Assembly (NCBI RefSeq): GCF_004001065.1
Contig: NZ_BIML01000004.1
Coordinates: 361,899 to 425,898, forward strand
Reading direction: 5' to 3'
Source: Paenibacillus xylaniclasticus
Lineage (GTDB): Bacteria > Bacillota > Bacilli > Paenibacillales > Paenibacillaceae
Length of the DNA: 64,000 nt
Part shown: one piece after another, positions 26,774-35,003 of the stretch
Layout: each line of letters opens with the position of its first letter
Numbering within the stretch: the stretch's first letter is position 1
Translations under genes and position numbers: made by a program
The notes under the pieces: model-generated
What the model was told of the DNA's origin: nothing
The model's input: the letters and a program-made list of their open reading frames with translations, nothing else
Database searches by the model: none

Positions 26774-28981
26774 TTGACACAATTGGAAGGAGTCCGGATT
26801 GGGGCTGCGGTCAATCTGCTTTATGGATTCAAGCCGTTATGGGACCGCTCGGAACCGGCAAGCACGCCATATTATTCGCCTCCTGTGGAACCGCTCACGA
26901 CATTCCCGATCGAGTATTCGAACGCGGCTGAAGCTCGGTCAACTTTCGGATCTCCTGAAATTACGCTGCACGACAATGAAGAGAGTCTCTTGAGCAACTT
27001 GTTCGAGTATACCGTACACCCATTTAAAGGCGAAGAAAATTGCTTTGAGATGCCGTCTGGGCCGCTCATTCTTGGACACGCGGACCGCGAAGATGTCTTG
27101 AACCAGCTTGGAAGGTATCTGGGTGTTGAGCTAAGAGAAGGACGCCGTTATATGCTGGTTAAGCTTCGCCGTATCGACGGACGTGCCTCACATGCGGTCA
27201 TTCGCCCTAGTGGCGAGGTTACATTCGATAAAGCGCTGCATTTGACGGAGGAAGGAAGAAAAGCGACGATTCGGCTCCGGCCAGGCGAACGGCTTCAGGA
27301 CGGAGAACGTCATGATGCCCGGATTACTGCGAAGCAAGCCGAAGAGTACCTCGATTTCTTTTACCGATTCGGTACCCATTTCGTCTCTGCCGTGACATGG
27401 GGAGATGTGTTGTTCCAAGTGTTTGCTTACGAGGAGGATCACTATCGAATCGTCCGTAATGCTTATGAGAAGGATTGTGAGAATGGAGTTCTTAACGAAC
27501 CGATCAGCTTAAGCTACAGCTATTACACACGTCCAGAATTCGTCTTAGCAAGCGGTCCTATCGTAAGCTTTAGCGGTGATGCGCAGCTCGAATCATCGAT
27601 TCAGGAAGGGAGATGGATCGATCGCATCCATGCAGCCAGGGACAGCTTGTTCACCGCCTATATGGATGCAGACAGGCTCCCTTCTTCGTGGCTGGAGCCT
27701 CTCTCTCAATCAGTACCGATCGGAATTGAGCTGACGCCGATCAACCGGTTTATTGAGCTATTCCGGGCGTTCAATTGGCAGCGGGTATTGAAGGGAGCTT
27801 TGGTGTACCGATATTCTCATGCCATCAGACTTAAGCTTGACGGTATCGCTGCAATAGATCAGTGCTTCGAGCCGGTGGGCGGGTTACCTGCTTCCGAGCA
27901 AGCAGCAGTAATAGGGCGGGCGCGTTACACTTCCGAATATCGCGATCAATTAAAACTCGAAGAGGCTAATGCTGAGAAACCCGTGGATCGCTCATTCATG
28001 AGGGTCAGCCGTCTTTTGGATGTTCGAGGCAGTGAGGAAGGCATTCGAGAAATTCGTCTTCCGTACAACGATGTCATGCTGATCAGCCGTTGTATAAGGG
28101 GTGACTCGGACAGCCAACGGATGGCAGTCGTTCAAGTGCCGGATGAAGCTATGAAACGAACAAAGATACGTTGTGAGACAATGACCGGTGCCTTCATCCT
28201 TATGAACGAGTCCGGTACAGAGCGATATGCGGTGTCAGACGGCTTCTGCTTCACTGAAGGAGAGCATGATTCACATATAGGCCGATCCCGAGTAGCGCTT
28301 GATCAGCAACTGCTTGAGGGGGAGTCGCCGGACTGGGAAGCTCTTCTCCCTGAGCTTCGGTTGTCGCTGGCGGACGCGATGCTAATACCGTCAGCTTCCG
28401 CTTGGCGTGAGGTGGTTGCTTATGCCCGTTGGATTGAGCATCTGCTTCCAGAGGAGGTGACTATTCCCCAAATTGTTCGATTAAGGGAGACGGCAGCTTT
28501 ATTGATGCAGCATATCGAGCTTAGCCTTACGGAGCAGAACAAAGTACCAGAGGCCGTAAGCCGGTTGTCTGAAGACGGTGTAATCCGAGTGATGAGCTTG
28601 CGTACACAGTGGAATGAGCTTCGTTGTCGGGTTAAGGAAGGTGCATACGATACGGCTGAACAACAGGCTGTTTATGGGGGTCAGCTCTTGAAATTGTACG
28701 ATGAGCTGAAGGAGCTGGAGCTTAATGAATCAGCAGCTACGGGTACGGATTGGGATACGGAGCCTGCTCCCCGCCGTTTTGTAAATGAAACGATGGAATG
28801 GATAGCGGAGGAAGTATCGGCAATCCTTGCGTCCGGATCGTCGTCCAATTTTCCGCATGGAAGATTGAATGGTTATCTGAATTTCATTAATCGAATGATT
28901 GATACCATCTTGACTGAAAGAACAAAGGGGGAACAGAGGCCATGGCTAATGTGGCATCGGCTGCAACGGTCGACAATCTGA
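26774..28981 (+). CDS. MACPF-like protein paralogous to the N-terminal module of the giant protein
   Basis: This 735-residue protein aligns from its first residues with the preceding protein: LTQLEGVRIGAAVNLLYGFK against its first 20 residues, then LWDR, ITLHDNEESLLSNLFEY, SGPLILGHADREDVLNQLG, and the MACPF-like signature FGTHFVSAVTWGD near residue 199-211. As in the neighbour, the second Gly of the signature is Asp. Similarity continues through an IVSFSGDAQLESSIQEGRW block to a helical stretch near 540-600. The long coiled-coil, Tc-like and P47-like parts are absent. The TTG start at 26774, nine bases after the GGGGG of AGGGGGAAG, matches the homologous start; the frame is open further upstream but without similarity. 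Its last 40 bases overlap the next gene. No signal peptide. Confidence 0.75.
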   Translation: MTQLEGVRIGAAVNLLYGFKPLWDRSEPASTPYYSPPVEPLTTFPIEYSNAAEARSTFGSPEITLHDNEESLLSNLFEYTVHPFKGEENCFEMPSGPLILGHADREDVLNQLGRYLGVELREGRRYMLVKLRRIDGRASHAVIRPSGEVTFDKALHLTEEGRKATIRLRPGERLQDGERHDARITAKQAEEYLDFFYRFGTHFVSAVTWGDVLFQVFAYEEDHYRIVRNAYEKDCENGVLNEPISLSYSYYTRPEFVLASGPIVSFSGDAQLESSIQEGRWIDRIHAARDSLFTAYMDADRLPSSWLEPLSQSVPIGIELTPINRFIELFRAFNWQRVLKGALVYRYSHAIRLKLDGIAAIDQCFEPVGGLPASEQAAVIGRARYTSEYRDQLKLEEANAEKPVDRSFMRVSRLLDVRGSEEGIREIRLPYNDVMLISRCIRGDSDSQRMAVVQVPDEAMKRTKIRCETMTGAFILMNESGTERYAVSDGFCFTEGEHDSHIGRSRVALDQQLLEGESPDWEALLPELRLSLADAMLIPSASAWREVVAYARWIEHLLPEEVTIPQIVRLRETAALLMQHIELSLTEQNKVPEAVSRLSEDGVIRVMSLRTQWNELRCRVKEGAYDTAEQQAVYGGQLLKLYDELKELELNESAATGTDWDTEPAPRRFVNETMEWIAEEVSAILASGSSSNFPHGRLNGYLNFINRMIDTILTERTKGEQRPWLMWHRLQRSTI

Positions 28982-30657
28982 TCGAGCAGATGCGTCAGCA
29001 GGGAAGCGTGCTGAACGGCTGGGATATCGTCTTCAATATGACCGAGTCCGCCGTCAACGAAATATTCGGCATGGTATACCGGAAGCTGCCTTCTGGACCT
29101 TGGAAGGAGCTGCAGCTTCGATATTGCGAGACTTTCCCTGATCCTTCGTCAGATGGAATACTCGCTTGTTATACCCGTGTCGAGATTGTGCTGAGTAGTC
29201 CGCAGTTATCTATCGTTCCGAATGCAAAACAGCTGATGCGAATCGATTTCAAGGCGAGCGGTCTTGTCCATACGGCAAGCACTTCAGTGGACGCCAGCTT
29301 TGACCCTTCTCGCGACGCAGACTTTGCTTCCCCAGCCTTGAAGTGGCATACGGTCGAAAATAGTAATACATCATTCTCGGCGATCGTGCCGCTGTCAGTT
29401 GTTGAAGGAAGCGTAATCGGTACGTCGGCAGCTTATGCATCGGTGCTTGATTTTCCGGCAGGCAGCTTCGAATCGCCGCTGTTTGCCGACATGGATCATG
29501 CCGATACGCTGCAAGTGCAGCTGAGGCTGTATTTTGCGACAAATAAAGTCCGTTATATGATACAAGGCATCAGTTCGTCGGTCGTGAACCAGCTGCCGGA
29601 TTTGACGCCGCGTTCGTTCCGGATTGCAAGTCTTGCGACGAACAGCGGAAGACGTTTGCTACAGCTGTTCATTGCGACGACAGGACCGCTTCGCGATAAT
29701 TTGACGATTCAAGTGAATGAGCCGGTGCCGGACGGATCGGATTTGAGCATTATGCTCGATAAGCGGATATCGGATGAGCTGGGCGGCGCCGATATATCGC
29801 TTGTTAATTTGTTTACAGCCGAGAATTTAATTTTTCCGGCTTCCGGTCTCATTCAATTGGGAGCCAACTATACACCATATGATCGTGTTATTCTGGGACG
29901 CTTTCTACTTGCCCCACATGTTACGATCAAGAGTGGCGATCAGCAGCATGTCACTCGGCAAGGGCTCGATATCCCGGGCGGCACAGCGAGGTTTGCTCCG
30001 CTTGCCGTCACTGTAACGGATGCATTCGGTTCGCCGCTTGCCGGGATACCTGTTCGATTTGTTGGTGTAGGTAGTCCGACGATGGCTGTACAATTGCAGC
30101 CAATCGGAGCGAGTGATGCGGTTGCTGTCACCGATAATACTGGTACGGCTGTATTGAATCAAATGGGAGGAAACAGCGTGGTCGCCTATTACAACGATGG
30201 GGTGCTCACAGTAACGGCCAGTACAGGAGACGGTGCTTCCGCAGTATTTCATTTGACCGTCGATCCCCAGAAAGCGCCACCGATATTGCCTGGTGCGAAA
30301 GTCAACATTGTTGAAGGCAACAAGCAGACGGTGGGCCGTTCGCCTGAGCGAGGAATTCCTTCCGGCGTAGCGAAGTTCGCACCGCTGAAAGTACAGGTCG
30401 TCGATGCGCACGGCGTTCCGATACCGAATGCGCTTGTTAATTTCTCGCCCGGTAATCATCCGTCAAGCATGGCAGTACAGCTCCATCCTAGCGGCGCCTC
30501 GCCGGTTACCGTCCTGTCAGATGCGCAAGGCATCGCTGTCTTGAATGCAATGTCGAGCAGCGGGGCATGGGCATATTACGCAACGGGAACATTCAATGTA
30601 ACAGCATCCGTCGCTGGAGGAGCGCAGCAAGCGGTGTTCCAATTAACCGCTGTATAA
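28942..30657 (+). CDS. P47/TULIP-like protein with two C-terminal Ig-like repeats
   Basis: This 571-residue protein is the separate counterpart of the C-terminal module of the giant protein. Residues 1-325 match it closely, including VLNGWDIVFNMTESAVNEIF near 22-41, CETFPDPSSDGILACYTRVE near 58, LTPRSFRIASLATNSGRRLL, DNLTIQVNEPVPDG and ENLIFPASGLI. GWD followed by a VN motif is the hallmark of clostridial P47/OrfX TULIP proteins. Residues about 328-440 and 452-571 are two copies of a beta-sandwich (Big-1-like) repeat sharing ARFAPLAV/AKFAPLKV, PTMAVQLQPIGAS/SSMAVQLHPSGAS and a closing VTAS segment. These probably bind a surface ligand or act as a stalk. ATG has GGGGGA upstream. It overlaps the MACPF-like gene by 40 bases, implying coupled synthesis. 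Confidence 0.75.
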   Translation: MANVASAATVDNLIEQMRQQGSVLNGWDIVFNMTESAVNEIFGMVYRKLPSGPWKELQLRYCETFPDPSSDGILACYTRVEIVLSSPQLSIVPNAKQLMRIDFKASGLVHTASTSVDASFDPSRDADFASPALKWHTVENSNTSFSAIVPLSVVEGSVIGTSAAYASVLDFPAGSFESPLFADMDHADTLQVQLRLYFATNKVRYMIQGISSSVVNQLPDLTPRSFRIASLATNSGRRLLQLFIATTGPLRDNLTIQVNEPVPDGSDLSIMLDKRISDELGGADISLVNLFTAENLIFPASGLIQLGANYTPYDRVILGRFLLAPHVTIKSGDQQHVTRQGLDIPGGTARFAPLAVTVTDAFGSPLAGIPVRFVGVGSPTMAVQLQPIGASDAVAVTDNTGTAVLNQMGGNSVVAYYNDGVLTVTASTGDGASAVFHLTVDPQKAPPILPGAKVNIVEGNKQTVGRSPERGIPSGVAKFAPLKVQVVDAHGVPIPNALVNFSPGNHPSSMAVQLHPSGASPVTVLSDAQGIAVLNAMSSSGAWAYYATGTFNVTASVAGGAQQAVFQLTAV

Positions 30658-30678
30658 TGCTGCAAACGTGAATAATGA

Positions 30679-30708
30679 TTGCGGTTAACTATCCAATTCA
30701 GGTATAAT
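30679..30708 (+). promoter_or_regulatory. Possible promoter just downstream of the toxin-like operon
   Basis: TTGCGG at 30679-30684 and a perfect TATAAT at 30703-30708 are 18 bases apart. The next feature is a hairpin at about 30740-30768 and then the terminator at 30782-30808, so transcription from here would give an RNA of about 90 bases unless it reads through to the antiporter gene. Confidence 0.4.
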
Positions 30709-30781
30709 TAGATTTAGCAAAAGTTCATACGGTAGAAGCGGAGGAGCCTGTCATTTACGGGACTCCTCTGTCTTTATCGGG

Positions 30782-30808
30782 AGAGCCTGTATCTTACAGG
30801 CTCTTTTT
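30782..30808 (+). terminator. Intrinsic terminator
   Basis: AGAGCCTGT at 30782-30790 pairs with ACAGGCTCT at 30796-30804, followed by TTTTT. A second stem (GAGGAGCCTGT with ACGGGACTCCTC) lies just before it at about 30741-30767. It ends the toxin-like operon or the short transcript suggested above. Confidence 0.8.
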
Positions 30809-30835
30809 GTGTTGTTTTCGGGGCTCGCCATGGGA

Positions 30836-31117
30836 CTCTAACGACACATAAATGTGTCGTAACAGCCAGAGTGAAGCCCCTGGGCGGTCTCTAACGACAC
30901 ATAAATGTGTTGTTAGAGCCAGAGTGAAGCCCCTGGGCGGTCTCTAACGGCACATAAACGTGTCGTTAGAGCCAGAGTGAAGCCCCTAGGCGGGCTTTAA
31001 CGGCACATAAATGTGTCGTAAGAGCCAGAGCGAGGCCCTTGGGCGGACTCTAACGGCATATAAATGTGTCGTAACAGCCAGAGTCAAGCCCCAGGTGAGC
31101 TTTAACAACACAAATTC
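30836..31117. repeat. 53-bp tandem repeat array, five copies plus a partial sixth
   Basis: Units begin at 30836, 30889, 30942, 30995 and 31048, with a truncated sixth from 31101. Each starts with CTCTAACGACACATAAATGT (or a variant) and continues with CGTTAGAGCCAGAGTGAAGC and CCCTGGGCGG. The first half holds a near-perfect inverted repeat, ACGACACAT-AA-ATGTGTCGT. Copies differ at a few positions, some compensating within the dyad (ACGGCACATAAACGTGTCGT changes mid-stem). The array occupies most of the gap between the toxin-like operon and the antiporter gene and carries no reading frame. Confidence 0.95.
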
Positions 31118-31150
31118 ATGGCGTTCTACTACGGGAATGGGGGAATGGAA

Positions 31151-32341
31151 ATGGAATTTATTTTTTCATTAGCGATCATCATTGCTGCTACGAAGCTGGC
31201 TGGCGACTTGTCCGTTAGACTGGGCCAGCCTTCTGTGCTTGGGAAGCTGATTGCGGGCATTATAATTGGTCCGGCAGTGCTCAATTGGATTCTTCCAAGC
31301 TCGTTTATTGACAATTTCGCGGAGCTAGGTGTGCTGCTTCTTATGTTTATTGCGGGTTTAGAGACTGATTTGGATCAGCTGAAGCGCAACTGGAAAGCCT
31401 CTTGCGCCGTTGCTATTGGCGGTATCATCCTTCCCTTCATTGGTGGTTACAGTGCTTCACTGGCATTAGGACTGTCCCACTCGCAATCACTGTTCATCGG
31501 ACTGTTACTTTGTGCAACATCGGTTAGCATCTCTGTACAAACGTTGAAGGAGATGGATGCGCTTGATACGAGGGAAGGGTCGACGATTCTTGGCGCGGCT
31601 GTCGTCGATGATGTTATTGTCGTCCTGATGCTTGCTGTGATGATGAGTATGCTCGGAACGTCAGAGGGGAGCGCGCTCGGTATCATCTTCGCCAAGAAAG
31701 CACTGTTTTTTGTTGCAATTCTCGTAGTTAGCGTTGTTGTCGTCCCATTCATCATGAAGAAACTGTCTACTATTCGTGTAACAGAGCCTGTCATGAGCAC
31801 TGCACTAATTCTATTATGCTTCTATGTTTATTTTGCCGAGAAAATGGGGGTAGCAGGTATTATCGGTGCCTTCGCTGCGGGGATTGCCATTTCCCAGACG
31901 AGCTATAAGCATGAGGTGGAACGAAAGGTGGAGCCGATTGCCTATACGCTGTTCGTGCCGGTTTTTTTCGTTAGTATTGGGTTAAGCATTCAGTTTGATG
32001 GTATAGGCGGAGAGCTTGGTTTTCTGCTTCTGCTTACCATTATTGCCATAGCTACGAAGCTTCTGGGGGGTGCGCTAGGCGCTCGAATGACTGGATTCGG
32101 TACAAGATCCGCTGCTGCAATAGGCGCCGGTATGGTATCCCGCGGTGAAGTCGCACTCATTATCGCGGCTTCTGGCTTAGAATCTCAGCTGCTTAAGACG
32201 CAATATTTTACATCGGTTGTCTTGCTGGTCATCGTAACGACACTTGTCACGCCTCCACTTCTAAAAGCACTATTTCCAAGAAGGGGGTTAGATGAATCGA
32301 ACGATCGGATGAAGGAAATGGTCGGAAAGCGTCAGAATTAA
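31151..32341 (+). CDS. CPA2-family cation:proton antiporter
   Basis: This 396-residue membrane protein has about 12 hydrophobic segments and belongs to the Kef/NapA-like CPA2 group that exchanges Na+ or K+ for protons. The conserved N-terminal LGQPSVLGKLIAGIIIGP lies near residue 24. LLLMFIAGLETDLDQLKRN near 65 and the ion-binding Asp pair in ILGAAVVDDVIVVLML near 150 are diagnostic. There is no C-terminal TrkA-N domain, so it is the short form. Possible starts are at 31118 (inside the last repeat), 31145 and 31151; 31151 is chosen because it lies six bases after GGGGGA. The 53-bp repeat array lies directly upstream. Confidence 0.88.
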   Translation: MEFIFSLAIIIAATKLAGDLSVRLGQPSVLGKLIAGIIIGPAVLNWILPSSFIDNFAELGVLLLMFIAGLETDLDQLKRNWKASCAVAIGGIILPFIGGYSASLALGLSHSQSLFIGLLLCATSVSISVQTLKEMDALDTREGSTILGAAVVDDVIVVLMLAVMMSMLGTSEGSALGIIFAKKALFFVAILVVSVVVVPFIMKKLSTIRVTEPVMSTALILLCFYVYFAEKMGVAGIIGAFAAGIAISQTSYKHEVERKVEPIAYTLFVPVFFVSIGLSIQFDGIGGELGFLLLLTIIAIATKLLGGALGARMTGFGTRSAAAIGAGMVSRGEVALIIAASGLESQLLKTQYFTSVVLLVIVTTLVTPPLLKALFPRRGLDESNDRMKEMVGKRQN

Positions 32342-32421
32342 AGCAACCTTTTTCCATTTCAATCGTCCAATTAGGTACATGTAAGCGAGACAACTAAACT
32401 AGACGAAAAGAGGAATTGCGG

Positions 32422-34152
32422 ATGAATAGAAAGTGGCGTCGAACGACGCTCGTCCTTATGAGTGCAGGACTTGCAGCCGCCTTGATGGCGGCACCATTAG
32501 CGGCTGCTGAGGGCAAGTCAGGGTCGAACGCAAGTTATTCAAGCTGGACGGACTTTAGTACATGGAACAAGGTTCCGATCGCCAAGCCGATATGGACAGC
32601 GGATATCGGACAGCCGAATGCGGATGTATATGATTATCCGGACGTTACAGCTGCGGGTAGCACGATACTTTATGTTAAGCAAGGCGTGTTGCATGCAAGA
32701 AATGCAGTCTCCGGCAAAACACTTTGGACGTATGGCAAGAAGTTGCAGCCGAATACGATTTTATCCTCCGGAAATTATACTTATGTTTATGACGAAGGAG
32801 GGGCAATCTATCGGGTTCAATTGAAGTCCGGAAAAGGAGAGCTATTCTACCAATTAACCGATGCGGCAGGAAAGAAATCGAAAACGATTAGCGATATTTC
32901 GCTGTCGACACAAGATAATGCTTTATACGCTGTTAGTACTGGGACAATGGTTTCGATTCGTCTTACTGACGGAAAGATTAATTGGCGTAATGACGAGTTG
33001 GAATTGCCGAGTGCACCGGAACGGATCGGAGACGCGCTGCTGTTCTACTCTGTTGAATCCGGAGCGATTATGGTAGGCACAACATACGCCATCGACCCTT
33101 CGACGGGTAAACAAAAATGGCGTCTTCAGGGCAGTCACTCGGAGTTGCTGGATGCTCAAGGCGGCGAGCTTTATTTTCAGGATCAATGGCCGGATCCCGA
33201 CGGAGGAAGCTCGGTCAAAATCGATGTCGCCTCCCAGGCAACAGGTGAAATTGTTCGAACCTTGTCGTATCCTGCTCTGCAGAGCAATCACACTTCATCC
33301 GTGTTGTTCGATAAGATTGCCATTGACGGAGATAATTTGTACATCGGATTGAATGGAATCGGTGTGTACCGTTACAGTTTAAATGCTGATCCTGCGATTG
33401 CGAAGCCGGCGCTGCTGTCGGACAACGGCAGTTGGCTGGCCGGTCCATATGACGGAAAGCTTTTCTTTGCGGATTCGGACAAATTAGGTCTTCATGCACG
33501 TAAAATTTTCGATACGAAGCAGGTAAACTACGAAGGTGTTAACAATCCAATTAGCAGACTCGATATTATCGATTCCGGCATGTATGTGGGTCAAACGGAT
33601 GGGACGATATATGCGCTGAATGTAACAAACGGTAAAGCGTTATTCCGTTACGAGATCGGGGCACGTAATTATGGTCCGTTCCAGACGGCAGGCAGCATGC
33701 TGCTCGTTCAGGCGGAAGGAAAGCTGTACGGCTTCTCCCTGCCAACTGAACTGAGTAAGCCGATTAGCAATGAAGCCTCTGTTGCGAATTCATTCACGAA
33801 GGCACAGGCGAAGCTAACGATTGATGGTGTGGAGCGAGCTTTCGAGCCTAGTATGATGTCTAGCGCCAATCGTATGTTTGTACCTTTCCGATCGTTGACA
33901 GAGGCAGTAGGTGCGACGATTGTATATGACAAGGAGTCGAAACAGGCAACCGTGACGTATAAGGAACGAAAATTTACGATTGCCGAAGGTAAGACATACG
34001 CATTGGTAGAAGAAGGACAACTAGAGCTGTCATACCCTCCTGTTATACTGAACGGCAGCCTGTACGTGCCAGTGAAAGATTTTGCTGATCTGCTAGGCAT
34101 TAAAGCAGTCTGGAATGCGAGCAGCCGCACCGTAGAAATCAGTACGAAATAG
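32422..34152 (+). CDS. Secreted PQQ-type beta-propeller protein with copper-amine-oxidase-like stalk domain
   Basis: This 576-residue exported protein opens with a typical signal peptide (MNRKWRRTTLVLMSAGLAAA, cleavage near AAAEG). Residues about 50-440 form repeated beta-propeller blades with outer-strand patterns such as GKTLWTYGKK, GKINWRNDEL, GKQKWRLQG, DGTIYALNVTNGKALFRYE. Residues about 465-576 are a copper-amine-oxidase N-terminal-like domain, with FVPFRSLTEAVGA and LYVPVKDFADLLG. Many Paenibacillus surface proteins use this as a stalk, without known catalysis. The ATG at 32422 follows AGAGGAATTGCGG; TTG at 32416 is a less likely alternative. A decayed second stalk domain lies downstream. 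Likely at the cell envelope; ligand unknown. Confidence 0.85.
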   Translation: MNRKWRRTTLVLMSAGLAAALMAAPLAAAEGKSGSNASYSSWTDFSTWNKVPIAKPIWTADIGQPNADVYDYPDVTAAGSTILYVKQGVLHARNAVSGKTLWTYGKKLQPNTILSSGNYTYVYDEGGAIYRVQLKSGKGELFYQLTDAAGKKSKTISDISLSTQDNALYAVSTGTMVSIRLTDGKINWRNDELELPSAPERIGDALLFYSVESGAIMVGTTYAIDPSTGKQKWRLQGSHSELLDAQGGELYFQDQWPDPDGGSSVKIDVASQATGEIVRTLSYPALQSNHTSSVLFDKIAIDGDNLYIGLNGIGVYRYSLNADPAIAKPALLSDNGSWLAGPYDGKLFFADSDKLGLHARKIFDTKQVNYEGVNNPISRLDIIDSGMYVGQTDGTIYALNVTNGKALFRYEIGARNYGPFQTAGSMLLVQAEGKLYGFSLPTELSKPISNEASVANSFTKAQAKLTIDGVERAFEPSMMSSANRMFVPFRSLTEAVGATIVYDKESKQATVTYKERKFTIAEGKTYALVEEGQLELSYPPVILNGSLYVPVKDFADLLGIKAVWNASSRTVEISTK

Positions 34153-34299
34153 CAGGACTAATGCCTGCTTACTAAGACAAACATCTATTTAACGATGTTA
34201 ACAACATGGCCTGGGGCGAGTGCACTGATCAGCAGTAGAAGATTAATGGGATTAATAATCGGACGGACATCGTTAAGATTTTGAAGGAGCACCAAAGCC

Positions 34300-34660
34300 C
34301 GTTGGTTGCGATGGCATCGTTTATGTCTCATTTCGTCCCGTATTCGACGCGAATGGGCTGGAAGACGAGCTGGAATAAACGCAGCAGGCAAGTTACAGGT
34401 ACGGATGAGCAAAGAAGTATTGTGTTGGCGGTAGGCTCAGGAAAGCATTGATTAATGACCTTAATAAAGGTGTGCCAGCGCCTATGTTATTAGAGAATGG
34501 CGTGGTCCTTATTCCGCTTTGATTCGTTGCTGAATCTAGCGGCGGCGTTAACTTTTTGGAGACAGACAACAGTGGATTGGTCGAGCTGTTAATAAGCTAT
34601 ATGGATATAGCGGGGGGAGTCCGAACAAATCCGATGATGCAAAAGTTTAAAAAATTTAAT
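34300..34660 (+). pseudogene. Decayed copper-amine-oxidase-like stalk-domain gene
   Basis: Translation gives fragments in two frames: RQVTGTDEQRSIVLAVGSGK, then LINDLNKGVPAPMLLENG, VVLIPL, a TGA at 34520-34522, and FVAESSGGVNFLETDNSG. Joined, these follow the stalk-domain pattern in which VPLRFVAEALG is the landmark; here the Arg codon CGA has become TGA. A frameshift near 34447 separates the first fragments. From 34153 to 34300 I see only scraps of possible coding sequence. The remnant lies in the same direction as the intact stalk protein upstream and may be a degraded paralogue. Confidence 0.5.
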
Positions 34661-34688
34661 TTGCAATTTGAAGCTTGGTGTGTATAAT
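34661..34688 (+). promoter_or_regulatory. Promoter of the T-box leader
   Basis: TTGCAA at 34661-34666 and TATAAT at 34683-34688 are separated by 16 bases. Transcription would start near 34695, shortly before the T-box stem I. Confidence 0.6.
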
Positions 34689-34718
34689 AACGAGTATCAT
34701 TTATATCGGAGCTTTAAA

Positions 34719-34978
34719 TTCTATGACGAGAAAGAGTACGTTATCCGTCTGATCCATCAGAGAGTCGGGGCAGCTGAAAACCGACGTTCAGATGATAGCC
34801 GAAAGCCATCTCTGAGAAGCGGGCTGAATTCGAGTAGGCCTTGCCGCTATTCCAGCGTTATAAGGAACGCGTATTGATAGATACGTGAACAGAGTGCCGC
34901 TGCCCTCGAAGACAGCGGAACTAGGGTGGTAACACGGGTGTAGACTCGTCCCTTCTATGGGACGAGTCTTTATTTTTT
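34719..34978 (+). ncRNA. T-box leader, probably alanine-specific
   Basis: The T-box sequence AGGGTGGTAACACGGG is at 34924-34939. It is followed by a terminator whose perfect stem is 34942-34952 with 34959-34969, ending in TTTATTTTTTT. Upstream, stem I shows the AGAGTA element near 34731, the apical CAGAGAGTC region near 34760, and GAAAGCCATCTCTGAG at 34801-34816. Placing the specifier by the usual layout gives GCC (Ala) at 34805-34807. The T-box bulge reads TGGT, which pairs with a tRNA acceptor end having discriminator A, as tRNA-Ala has. A serine reading (AGC) would instead need discriminator G. Low charged tRNA-Ala would allow read-through into the aminotransferase gene. Confidence 0.85.
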
Positions 34979-35003
34979 TCTAATGTCGAAGGGGGAAAGG
35001 ATC

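Noticed and set aside
30836..31117. CRISPR array
   Set aside because: The units are directly adjacent 53-bp tandem repeats without variable spacers, and no cas genes are present.
31118..31150. Antiporter start at the ATG at 31118
   Set aside because: It lies at the end of the last repeat unit without a ribosome site; the ATG at 31151 has one at the right distance.
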